Source: Clostridium sp. (lineage in GTDB: Bacteria > Bacillota_A > Clostridia > Lachnospirales > Lachnospiraceae). From it: 10,828 nucleotides of DNA. Below the pieces are notes generated by a model. That model ran no database searches. It had not been told where the DNA came from and saw nothing but the letters and a program-made list of their open reading frames with translations. The stretch covers positions 1 to 10,828 of the forward strand of contig JAMPAW010000115.1 in the NCBI GenBank assembly GCA_023666975.1, given 5' to 3'. A program made the translations under genes and the position numbers. Position 1 is the first letter of the stretch, and each line of letters starts with the position of its first letter. Below, piece by piece: positions 1-7,050 of the stretch.

Positions 1-42
1 TGCTTGCAGCGCTTCAAATTCCATGCCCCGTTGCTTGCAGCG
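1..42. repeat. 11-base direct repeat, 31-base period, at window edge
   Basis: TGCTTGCAGCG occurs at 1-11 and again, exactly, at 32-42. The second copy is preceded by CCCCGT (26-31) and forms one side of a GC-rich hairpin. The bases that would precede the first copy lie outside the window. This looks like part of a small dispersed or tandem intergenic element downstream of the aminopeptidase gene. The two copies are seen directly; the idea of a dispersed family is inference. On the minus strand an ATG at 24-22 opens a frame that runs to the window edge for only eight codons, too short to call a gene. Confidence 0.5.
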
Positions 43-45
43 GGG
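26..45. other. GC-rich hairpin downstream of the aminopeptidase gene
   Basis: CCCCG at 26-30 pairs with CGGGG at 41-45. In plus-strand RNA the stem extends by a G-U wobble and one U-A pair, giving seven base pairs and a six-base loop; in minus-strand RNA the sixth pair is a C-A mismatch. It lies 17 bases past the aminopeptidase stop codon, so it could end or protect that transcript. No run of T follows it on the minus strand, so I do not call it a standard intrinsic terminator. It may equally be the core of the repeat element at this edge. Confidence 0.45.
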
Positions 46-62
46 TTATTGACTCTCCTGCG

Positions 63-2168
63 CTATTTCTTAAACGGTTCATTCAGCATATCACAGCCCT
101 CTAGCACAAAACGCCCGTCACGAATAATTGTCCTGCTTGTTCCGTCAGCATGAATACTGGTAATTTCAGCAATTTCATCATAGGGGATCGTGATATCCGT
201 ATGGCAGTTAAAATAAGCCTTATCCTCATCTTCAGCCCTCATCAGCGAACACTCATTATCTTTTGCCACAATCTCCTTACCGTCCGGATTAAACAGCCGG
301 ATTTCTTCGCTATGGCTATAACACGTATCACCGACGGCAAAATGCGGTCCCATTTTCTCGACAATCAGAATTGGCAGCTTATATACGATGTCATAGGCAT
401 TGGCCATGACATAGGCCGTAGTATTCGTGCCGATTGCAAACTCCCCGATAGGCAGCGTCTCCCGGTTAAACAGCACATTTTCTTTGATATATGCCCTGTT
501 TTCCTCCGGAGCTTCAAAATTGTCACAGGTATATTCCGTCACCATGCCGTCCTTAAAGGTTAACATAATGTTGTTAAACTTCAAATCATTCAGATACACC
601 TCCGATACATTGAGGATTCCCTCGGTGCCGGTAAGCTTTGGCGAAGTAAACACCTCCCCCACAGGAATATTGACATCTGCAGTACAATTTTCAAAATTTG
701 TCTCCTTATCCGGACATTTTAAGTCGTGCATCATCACGGTCATATCCGTTTTGTTGGCTCCCTTTCCCCTCACACGGACACGCTCGGCAAGGTCTAACTC
801 ATCAATAATAATCTGCTGCACCTGTTTATATGCCTCATTGTCCAGCGTATTCACTTTGACCGTTTCCGCAAAAATCTCCTCAAACTGTTCACCGATTTGC
901 GGCACAGGATAGGCAATAATAGTAAAGCTGTATTCGCTCTGCGGGATAAATTCATTGACAATCTTTGCACTCTCCGAAGCCATGCGGACGGCAAGAGACT
1001 GCTGTTCTTCACTGAGCTTCAGGTTCTCCGGCTTATTTACCGGTTCAAAGGGCTGCTCGCCAAACACCTCAACCACCGCCGGACCGGCATAAGTTCCGGC
1101 AAGCTGCCTGCGGCTTTCATAAGCATTCCTTAACACTGCTGTTTTCCGCTCTACAAAAGCCCGGTCCAGAAACAACGCATCATCTCCCCGATGATCATAT
1201 TCATACTGCTTATTGGCAGAAGTTCCCGCATATCCCGGCTTCATCGTCTGCCGGCGGTTCACTCTTGCAACCGGAGCACGGTAAATCACAGGTGTAAGGC
1301 CCATTTTCCCAAACTGTCTAATCGCCGCCCTTATCATTCTCTCCTGTCCGATAAAATAGCGGATATTCACCGTTTTTTTCTTTGACAGGTCAATGCCGGC
1401 TATGCGGAATCCCTCTTCATACCCATGGGTATAGGTATACACCATTGCCTCAATTTCCTGCTCCTCCAAAGAATTTAGATATTCTGCCAGCCGGATTTCA
1501 TTGTCGGTAATATACTCTCCGTAGTAAAACAGGTACCGGCTGTCCGTCAGATCACTATTCATAATGATATTGGCGGCAAAATCAAGCTGCGGGTCCAATA
1601 TTTCCCTGGTGCGGTAATCGACAAGCGGCTCCGCATAATCACTGACAAAATAGTAAACTGTATCGGCTATCTCTTTTTTCTCCGGAACCCCCGACTCAAA
1701 CAGACACAAAATCTCTACAAAAAGCTCTGTATGGATCGTCAGCTCAAACAACCGCTGCTCGACGGCATAGATAATTCCGCCGCGAATCTCCGTGTAGACA
1801 AAGCAGAGCAGCTGCCCCATTTCCTGTCCCAGTTTTTTCACGGCAAAGGCCGGATTGGCATAACTTACCTGATAATTTCCGCCCTCTTCCAAAATGTCAC
1901 GGTATAGTTTCACATTATATTCGCGCATCTCCTCAAAGGACATCTCCTTTGAATCCTTTGCCACTGCCTTTTCCCGCAGCTCGTCCAGCAGCACTACAAA
2001 TTCGGCCGTTCTCCGGAAATAATCCAAAAAAGGCTCCGCAATATCGGTGTCGCCCGCTAAAAAAGTATGAATCCGCTGCATTGCGAGTTCATACCTCTCC
2101 ATTACCCTCTCATTCTCTTCCCTGAATAATTCACTGTAATGCAAACCCATTCCTCTTTTCTTATTCAT
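63..2168 (-). CDS. M29-family metalloaminopeptidase with long N-terminal extension
   Basis: Predicted cytoplasmic aminopeptidase that removes N-terminal amino acids from peptides using two metal ions, as in the AmpS/PepS/AmpT family (MEROPS M29). The 701-residue product carries the expected ligands in order: E505 in NIPVGEVFTSP, E576 in IGEFAIGTN, H609 and Y617 in the PHFAVGDTCY segment, and H656 and D658 in CHTDIT. Known family members are about 410 residues with the first metal Glu near residue 250, so about 250 residues are extra here. The M29-like part appears to start near residue 245 to 265. Residues 1-245 are rich in charged and aromatic residues and look helical, with no signal peptide or membrane segment. 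The start lies 12 bases after the preceding stop codon with only a weak Shine-Dalgarno site, so translation may depend on coupling. M7 is a possible alternative start. Family assignment is strong; the extension's function is unknown. Confidence 0.88.
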   Translation of the reverse strand: MNKKRGMGLHYSELFREENERVMERYELAMQRIHTFLAGDTDIAEPFLDYFRRTAEFVVLLDELREKAVAKDSKEMSFEEMREYNVKLYRDILEEGGNYQVSYANPAFAVKKLGQEMGQLLCFVYTEIRGGIIYAVEQRLFELTIHTELFVEILCLFESGVPEKKEIADTVYYFVSDYAEPLVDYRTREILDPQLDFAANIIMNSDLTDSRYLFYYGEYITDNEIRLAEYLNSLEEQEIEAMVYTYTHGYEEGFRIAGIDLSKKKTVNIRYFIGQERMIRAAIRQFGKMGLTPVIYRAPVARVNRRQTMKPGYAGTSANKQYEYDHRGDDALFLDRAFVERKTAVLRNAYESRRQLAGTYAGPAVVEVFGEQPFEPVNKPENLKLSEEQQSLAVRMASESAKIVNEFIPQSEYSFTIIAYPVPQIGEQFEEIFAETVKVNTLDNEAYKQVQQIIIDELDLAERVRVRGKGANKTDMTVMMHDLKCPDKETNFENCTADVNIPVGEVFTSPKLTGTEGILNVSEVYLNDLKFNNIMLTFKDGMVTEYTCDNFEAPEENRAYIKENVLFNRETLPIGEFAIGTNTTAYVMANAYDIVYKLPILIVEKMGPHFAVGDTCYSHSEEIRLFNPDGKEIVAKDNECSLMRAEDEDKAYFNCHTDITIPYDEIAEITSIHADGTSRTIIRDGRFVLEGCDMLNEPFKK

Positions 2169-2174
2169 TTTGCC

Positions 2175-2191
2175 GGATATCTACAATATCC
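2175..2191 (-). other. Small hairpin spanning a stop codon, before the aminopeptidase start
   Basis: GGATAT and ATATCC form a perfect six-base-pair stem around the five-base loop TGTAG (minus strand). The loop contains the TAG stop of the upstream small membrane protein gene. The stem ends six bases before the aminopeptidase ATG, where a Shine-Dalgarno site would normally sit, and no good one is visible. It could limit initiation unless ribosomes finishing the upstream gene open it. The pairing is seen directly; the role is inference, and the stem is AT-rich and modest. Confidence 0.35.
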
Positions 2192-2495
2192 ACCCTGCCA
2201 CATAAAAGATAACCGTAATCAACATCGGAAATCCATTGACGACCAGCGCAGCACGCTTAAGGGAAAGTCCACCCTCCTCCGTCTTCCACGCAGCAACACA
2301 AAAAACAATTCCTGCCGCAGCCGACATCAGGGCACCAATCCCCAAAAGCCCTACAACAGCAGGTCCTTTTCCTCCATACAGATAGGAGATGACCACAGCA
2401 CCGACCAGACAAAGAATGGCCACAGTCCCCAGAACACAGGACACAATGGCATCCACACTGACACTCTTTAATCGATAAGCACTATCTCTCAGCAT
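2181..2495 (-). CDS. Small three-helix membrane protein (DUF6142-like)
   Basis: A 104-residue protein with three hydrophobic segments, about residues 14-38, 47-70 and 82-103, separated by a Gly-rich turn (GGKGPAVVG) and a charged loop (KTEEGGLSLKR). It has no catalytic motif. The overall look recalls the DUF6142 family of small Clostridia membrane proteins; this is a tentative match from memory and the function is unknown. Its start overlaps the 3' end of the VanZ-like gene by 14 bases. A strong Shine-Dalgarno GGAGGAG, eight bases before the ATG, lies inside the VanZ-like coding sequence and encodes part of that protein's Arg-rich tail. Expression is therefore probably tied to the VanZ-like gene. 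The aminopeptidase gene follows after 12 bases. Confidence 0.75.
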   Translation of the reverse strand: MLRDSAYRLKSVSVDAIVSCVLGTVAILCLVGAVVISYLYGGKGPAVVGLLGIGALMSAAAGIVFCVAAWKTEEGGLSLKRAALVVNGFPMLITVIFYVAGWIL

Positions 2496-2964
2496 CTCTT
2501 TCTCTCCTCCTGTTTATCAGCAACAGTATATAGTATATCCAAAAACCAAATAATCCACCAAGTGTATTTAAGATTAAATCATCTACATCAAACACGCCCA
2601 CTCTTGCCACCAGCTGCAAAAGCTCTACCGACAGACTGAACAGCAGCGTGTACAACACCGCCTGATACCAGAAAACCCTTTTGTTCACGACCCAGCGGAT
2701 CAGTGCGCCAAAAGGCATAAAGGCGACCACATTGCCGGCCAGATTCACCAGCACGCTGCCAAAATCAATATATTGACGGTATCGGATAAAGCGGATAATT
2801 TCCCTGAAGGGAATCAAATTATAGCGGAAATCCATATATTGGTTTCCTCTTCCAAACCCGTCACTCAGCAGCAGAAAATATACCAGTATAACCATGTATA
2901 TGACGAAGCAAATCCGTGACAGGACTCGGATAACATCACGTTTTCTTACGTTAGGATTATTCAT
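2482..2964 (-). CDS. VanZ-like integral membrane protein
   Basis: A 160-residue membrane protein of the VanZ-like family, named after the teicoplanin-resistance accessory protein; the biochemical role of most members is unsettled. It shows the family's conserved blocks in order: YNLIPF (48-53), NLAGNVVAFMPFG (74-86), SLSVELLQ (110-117) and FDVDDLILNTLGG (125-137). Four membrane segments are likely, near 17-34, 70-90, 100-120 and 136-150, with a short cytoplasmic Arg-rich tail. The gene begins 20 bases after the LTA-synthase-family gene, with a weak GGAA-type ribosome site, and overlaps the next gene by 14 bases. The position suggests a shared transcript and an envelope-related role. It is not evidence of glycopeptide resistance, since no vanA-type ligase or dehydrogenase gene is present. 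Confidence 0.9.
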   Translation of the reverse strand: MNNPNVRKRDVIRVLSRICFVIYMVILVYFLLLSDGFGRGNQYMDFRYNLIPFREIIRFIRYRQYIDFGSVLVNLAGNVVAFMPFGALIRWVVNKRVFWYQAVLYTLLFSLSVELLQLVARVGVFDVDDLILNTLGGLFGFWIYYILLLINRRRERDAER

Positions 2965-2984
2965 TTTCTATTCCATTTCTGTCT

Positions 2985-5138
2985 TTATTCTGCCATTTCT
3001 GTCTCTGTAATGGTAACCGGGATATCTTCCGTCTTCGATAAAATAATATGGTCATCACCGGTCTGTGCAACACAAAGCGTAGTTCCGTTCTCATTGCCCT
3101 CAAGCGGTATGCTTAATGTTTCATAATTCACATAAGCCGTTTCTACCGCCTTACCGTCTATGCAGACTTCGGAAAACTCGTTAAATCCACTGCCGTAAAT
3201 CAAAATCCGGTCCTCTACAGCCTCATAGCCGCTGACATAGATATCCCTAAGCCCCAGCTTCATCTCCGTCTGCAAAAACGGATTGGCCTGGTCAAAAGCA
3301 TAATTCTCTCCGTATAATGTATCATATTCCAGTAATTCTAATTTATGCAGGTAATCGTCCTGATTGGCGCTTTGCATATATTTCTGATGAAAATTCTGCA
3401 TAAGCCCGCCCTTTAATCCCAGCCGGTCAAAGATATAAGTACTTGCCTGATATGCCGTCATATCCTGATGCTCCGCCTCAAGACCGATATTGTCCCACAT
3501 TACCCACTCGGTCTGGTAAAGGGAAATCTGCTGCAAATCCTCCTGTACCAGGCTCAGGCTTGGCAGGTGGTCACCATACATGAAGACGACCGTCGGCTCG
3601 TCCAGTTTTTCCAGCTTGTACAACAGCGAGGCAACCATATTATCCGTTTCCCGGCACATATTGATATAATATGTCCACGCTGCCCTCTTTTCCTCATCAC
3701 CTGCGTACTGCCCCTCAAAATGGCTGGTAATCCCGGTCAGCGTATGCGTGTATTTCTTCGGATACCGCCCATGCGCCTGTACCGATATCGTCGTAATATA
3801 ATCTCTGCCCTCTGTCTGTTCCAGACGCTCCAGCATAATATCATCGAGCACATCATCTTTCGCCCAGCCCCGCGGGGTATAATTCAGCATATACATGTGC
3901 TCCATTCCCGCAAACACATCAAAGCCCAGATTGGAGTAATCGATATAACGCTCATAAAATGTCGCATCATTATTGTGGAAGCCCGCCGTAGCATACCCTA
4001 AGCGCTTTAAATCATACGCCATGCTGTCACAGCTTTTCTCTGTCATAATTGTCTTAAACGGATATTCTCCCGCTCCAAAATACTCCGTACTCATTCCTGT
4101 CTGTACTTCAAATTCCGTATTTGCCGTTCCCGCACCCACAGCCGGCACGGTAAACAGACCGGAAGAATAATGATCCTTGAGCCTTGTCAGCGTAGGCATC
4201 GGGTCCTCCGACACATAGAAATCCTTCATGTATTTGACATCAAATATCGATTCCAGCTGAATGACAATGATATTCGGATACTCCGCAGTCGCCTTTGTAT
4301 CCTGCTCTTCCACTGTCTCACCGGTATTCTGGTCCGGAATTTCACTATCCTCAATCCCGTCCGGCTCCTCCTGCGGTACGTCCGGATAAATATCCCCTTT
4401 ATCATACTCCAAATCCTTCACAATGGATTCAATTGTGGCTTCGCTGTAATCACCCGGCTTTGCGATGCCGACATCGATGATACTGTTGGAAAAGCAATAG
4501 GCAAACCCATAATCATTATACGCATAGGCAAGGTTGCCAAAATTATCTGAAACCGTCTGCGTTTCCACTGCCACCTTCGTCAGCGTGGCAATCAGGATCA
4601 GGCACATGCAGACATAGGCGGAAGCCCTAAGCGGGTGCCTCCTGCTTTCCAGCTTCGGCAGCCGGATATACAGATAGACCAAAAGGCCGATGACCAAGAT
4701 AATACCGACTATACTCAATACCATCTGCCACTTGGTTAAATACTTGTCCAACATGGTCATAATGTTCCGGATCATCAACACATCAATGGCAGAAAACGGC
4801 GTCGTCCGAAAACAGAGCACGATAAAATTCGCAAATGCAGAGATTATCCATATTGCGCATACAAATATAGTGGCAAACACTCTCCTTTTTGCAAACAGCA
4901 CTAAGGATAACGTGACAAAGATGATAAACGCATTGTACATAAACACTACAGGTGATTTCCCTACAAATACAATCGCTTTGATCAGGGAATGCCGGCTTAA
5001 CGTTTCCAGTGTCAGGTTCAGCATACAGGCCAACAGCAGATACCCGACAAAAGGAATCCTGATGATCCTGCCCACCGGTTCAAGCCTTTTCCCCAGCAAA
5101 ATACATATATTTTTCAGTTTACCGAATAATTTTTTCAT
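2985..5138 (-). CDS. LTA-synthase-family membrane phosphoglycerol transferase with extra C-terminal domain
   Basis: Predicted membrane enzyme of the LtaS/MdoB sulfatase-fold family. Family members transfer phosphoglycerol from phosphatidylglycerol to a polymer or glycan outside the membrane. Five membrane segments lie near 31-48, 63-83, 87-109, 138-158 and 172-190. An acidic linker (about 248-285) leads to the extracellular sulfatase-like domain (about 290-600). Readable active-site residues are E296 in VIQLES, the nucleophile T338 in GTANTEFE (equivalent to T300 of S. aureus LtaS), H456 in QAHGRYP and D523-H524 in MYGDHLPS. Residues about 630-717 form an extra, beta-rich-looking domain (for example ILIYGSGFNEF) that resembles an IPT/TIG Ig-like fold; this is tentative. 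An in-frame stop lies shortly upstream of the ATG, supporting this start. The exact polymer made cannot be told from sequence. Confidence 0.9.
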   Translation of the reverse strand: MKKLFGKLKNICILLGKRLEPVGRIIRIPFVGYLLLACMLNLTLETLSRHSLIKAIVFVGKSPVVFMYNAFIIFVTLSLVLFAKRRVFATIFVCAIWIISAFANFIVLCFRTTPFSAIDVLMIRNIMTMLDKYLTKWQMVLSIVGIILVIGLLVYLYIRLPKLESRRHPLRASAYVCMCLILIATLTKVAVETQTVSDNFGNLAYAYNDYGFAYCFSNSIIDVGIAKPGDYSEATIESIVKDLEYDKGDIYPDVPQEEPDGIEDSEIPDQNTGETVEEQDTKATAEYPNIIVIQLESIFDVKYMKDFYVSEDPMPTLTRLKDHYSSGLFTVPAVGAGTANTEFEVQTGMSTEYFGAGEYPFKTIMTEKSCDSMAYDLKRLGYATAGFHNNDATFYERYIDYSNLGFDVFAGMEHMYMLNYTPRGWAKDDVLDDIMLERLEQTEGRDYITTISVQAHGRYPKKYTHTLTGITSHFEGQYAGDEEKRAAWTYYINMCRETDNMVASLLYKLEKLDEPTVVFMYGDHLPSLSLVQEDLQQISLYQTEWVMWDNIGLEAEHQDMTAYQASTYIFDRLGLKGGLMQNFHQKYMQSANQDDYLHKLELLEYDTLYGENYAFDQANPFLQTEMKLGLRDIYVSGYEAVEDRILIYGSGFNEFSEVCIDGKAVETAYVNYETLSIPLEGNENGTTLCVAQTGDDHIILSKTEDIPVTITETEMAE

Positions 5139-5187
5139 GGTTATTCTCTTCCACTATCCTCCGCTATCCAACACACACCGGATAACC

Positions 5188-5223
5188 GTCACACTGTAAT
5201 CATATAAACGCAAATAGTGTAAC
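5188..5223. promoter_or_regulatory. Inverted repeat overlapping the candidate promoter (possible operator)
   Basis: On the minus strand GTTACACT (5223-5216) and AGTGTGAC (5195-5188) are inverted repeats of eight bases with one mismatch, separated by 20 bases. The arms flank the candidate -10 hexamer, and one arm touches the -35 hexamer. This geometry would suit a dimeric repressor or activator site. In RNA it would also form an eight-pair stem with one wobble and a 20-base loop. The repeat is seen directly; its role is inference, and no regulator gene is present in the window. Confidence 0.4.
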
Positions 5224-5228
5224 GTAAA
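5199..5228 (-). promoter_or_regulatory. Candidate sigma-A type promoter for the LTA-synthase-family operon
   Basis: Within the 133-base gap after the ABC exporter genes, the minus strand reads TTTACG (5228-5223), an 18-base spacer, then TATGAT (5204-5199). The -10 matches the consensus in five of six positions and the -35 in four of six. It lies about 60 bases before the LTA-synthase-family start codon. T-rich stretches lie just upstream. This is the largest gap between genes in the window, which fits a new transcription unit starting here. No transcript data are available. Confidence 0.45.
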
Positions 5229-5271
5229 AAAAGGAAAAAAACAATAGACTTCACAAAATTTTAAGATTCCC

Positions 5272-7050
5272 CTATGAAACCTTATACTGGCTGTTATACA
5301 GCTCTGCATAAAATCCACCCTGCTTTAACAGCTCCTCATGATTGCCCTGTTCTATGATGTCTCCGTCCTTCATCACTAAAATGACATCTGCCTCCTTAAT
5401 CGTTGACAGGCGGTGTGCCACCACAAAGCTTGTTCTTCCCTGCATCATCTTGGCAAAAGCATTCTGTACCCGGATTTCCGTGCGGGTATCAATCGAGGAG
5501 GTTGCCTCGTCCAAGATCAGCATAGGCGGAATTTCCAGCATAACCCTGGCAATGCACAAAAGCTGTTTCTGTCCCTGCGACAGATTGCCGCCGTCCTCTC
5601 CGATGACCGTATCATATCCCAAAGGCATACGCTTGATAAAGCTATGCGCATGGCAGGCCTTTGCCACTTCGATGATTTCCTCGCGGGACGCATCCGGTTT
5701 GCCGTAGGCGATATTTTCGGCTATTGTTCCCGATTTCAGCCATGTTTCCTGTAATACCATTCCATAGTTGTCACGCAGGCTGTCCCTTGTGATTTGATAA
5801 ATACTGGTTCCGTTAATGGCAATGGCACCGTCATCAATATCATAAAAACGCATCAGCAGATTAATCAGCGTAGATTTCCCACAGCCGGTAGGACCCACAA
5901 TTGCCACACGCTGCCCTTTCTTCACCTGCAGATTCAAATCCTTAATCAGCGGTTTTTCCTTATCATAGGAAAATGCCACATGCTCCAGCGTGATGTCGCT
6001 TTTTCTTGCCGTTTCCTCCCTGCTAAGCACCTTTGCCCCCTCACTGTCTGTCTGCTCAATCGGTTCATCTAACAGCTCAAACACCCGGGCAGCACAGGCA
6101 ATCGCATTCTGCACCTCAGTGATCACACCGGATATCTCGTTAAACGGTTTTGTATACTGATTGGCATAGCTCAAAAAGCAGGACAATTGTCCAACCGTGA
6201 TTCCGCCTCTTACCGTGATAAACGCTCCCACGATACCTACTCCGGCATATACCAGACTGTTGACAAAACGCGTTGCCGGATTGGTGAGTGAGGAAAAAAA
6301 GATTGCCCGCAGGCTGTATACCGACAGCTCCTCATTAATTTTGTCAAAGCGGTGCATAGCATCATCTTCATAACCAAATGCCTGTACAATCTTCTGGTTT
6401 CCGACCATTTCCTCTACCAGTGCCGTCATATCTCCCCTGCACTCGGATTGCAGGCGAAACATCGAATAAGTTTTCCCGGCAATAAAACCTGCCACAAACA
6501 GCGATACCGGCGTAATCAGCACCACAACCAGCGTAATTTTCCAGTTGATTGTCAGCATAAACAACAGCGTGCCGAATATCGTGATCACACCGGTGAAGAG
6601 CTGCGTGAAGCCCATCAAAAGCCCCTCCGAAAACTGGTCCACATCATTAATCACACGGGATACCACTTCACCGTACTGCCTCGCATCGATATACTTTAGC
6701 GGAAGATGGTTCAGCCGCCAGAAAACCTGTGTACGGATATCTTTTACCACATCATAGGTAATCTTGTTGTTGCTAAGGCTCATCAGCCACTGGGTCAGTG
6801 CCGTAATGCAAACTACAATCGCAAACTTAACCAGCAGCGGTTTAAGCGCCGCAAAATCAACCCGTCCCATATCGATAATCAGGTCAATCGCATTCCCGGT
6901 GATAATCGGTGCGTAGAGCGTTGTCATGACCGTCAGCAGAGCAAACAGCAGCGACATCCAGACAAATACCCGATATGGCCGGATAAAAATAAACACTCTT
7001 TTTATCGTATCCCTCTGCCCTTTTTTCATCTCTTTCTCTCTATCTGCCAT
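5272..7050 (-). CDS. Heterodimeric ABC exporter, subunit with canonical Walker B Glu (LmrD/BmrD-like)
   Basis: A 592-residue half-transporter: a six-helix transmembrane domain (about 1-330) fused to an ATPase domain (about 345-592). Walker A is GPTGCGKST with K392, Walker B is LILDEATS with catalytic E515, and the switch His is H546 in VVAHRLST. The signature motif is LSQGQ (491-494 = SQGQ) instead of the usual LSGGQ, as seen in the consensus-site subunits of heterodimeric exporters such as TM288. Its signature would face the degenerate ATP site of the partner. The gene overlaps the partner by 11 bases and has an AGAGG ribosome site eight bases before the ATG. Known relatives export drugs, lipids or peptides; the substrate here is unknown. 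A 133-base gap separates it from the next gene. Confidence 0.93.
   Translation of the reverse strand: MADREKEMKKGQRDTIKRVFIFIRPYRVFVWMSLLFALLTVMTTLYAPIITGNAIDLIIDMGRVDFAALKPLLVKFAIVVCITALTQWLMSLSNNKITYDVVKDIRTQVFWRLNHLPLKYIDARQYGEVVSRVINDVDQFSEGLLMGFTQLFTGVITIFGTLLFMLTINWKITLVVVLITPVSLFVAGFIAGKTYSMFRLQSECRGDMTALVEEMVGNQKIVQAFGYEDDAMHRFDKINEELSVYSLRAIFFSSLTNPATRFVNSLVYAGVGIVGAFITVRGGITVGQLSCFLSYANQYTKPFNEISGVITEVQNAIACAARVFELLDEPIEQTDSEGAKVLSREETARKSDITLEHVAFSYDKEKPLIKDLNLQVKKGQRVAIVGPTGCGKSTLINLLMRFYDIDDGAIAINGTSIYQITRDSLRDNYGMVLQETWLKSGTIAENIAYGKPDASREEIIEVAKACHAHSFIKRMPLGYDTVIGEDGGNLSQGQKQLLCIARVMLEIPPMLILDEATSSIDTRTEIRVQNAFAKMMQGRTSFVVAHRLSTIKEADVILVMKDGDIIEQGNHEELLKQGGFYAELYNSQYKVS

Noticed and set aside
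1..24. Minus-strand ATG at 24-22 opening a frame to the window edge
   Set aside because: Only eight codons are visible, it lies within the repeat/hairpin element, and no ribosome site is at a suitable distance.
3468..4001. A 177-codon plus-strand open frame opposite the LTA-synthase-family gene, with several others opposite every minus-strand gene
   Set aside because: They lie fully opposite genes with clear family motifs, show no recognisable domains and have low-complexity, His/Arg-rich translations typical of antisense shadows.
2482..5138. Glycopeptide-resistance cluster, prompted by the VanZ-like protein
   Set aside because: VanZ-like proteins are widespread, and no vanH, vanA, vanX or vanR/S-type gene is present.
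5229..5271. Possible intrinsic terminator after the ABC genes, since two runs of seven T occur on the minus strand
   Set aside because: The sequence before the T runs offers only weak AT-rich pairing and no GC-rich stem. The T runs may instead be upstream promoter elements.
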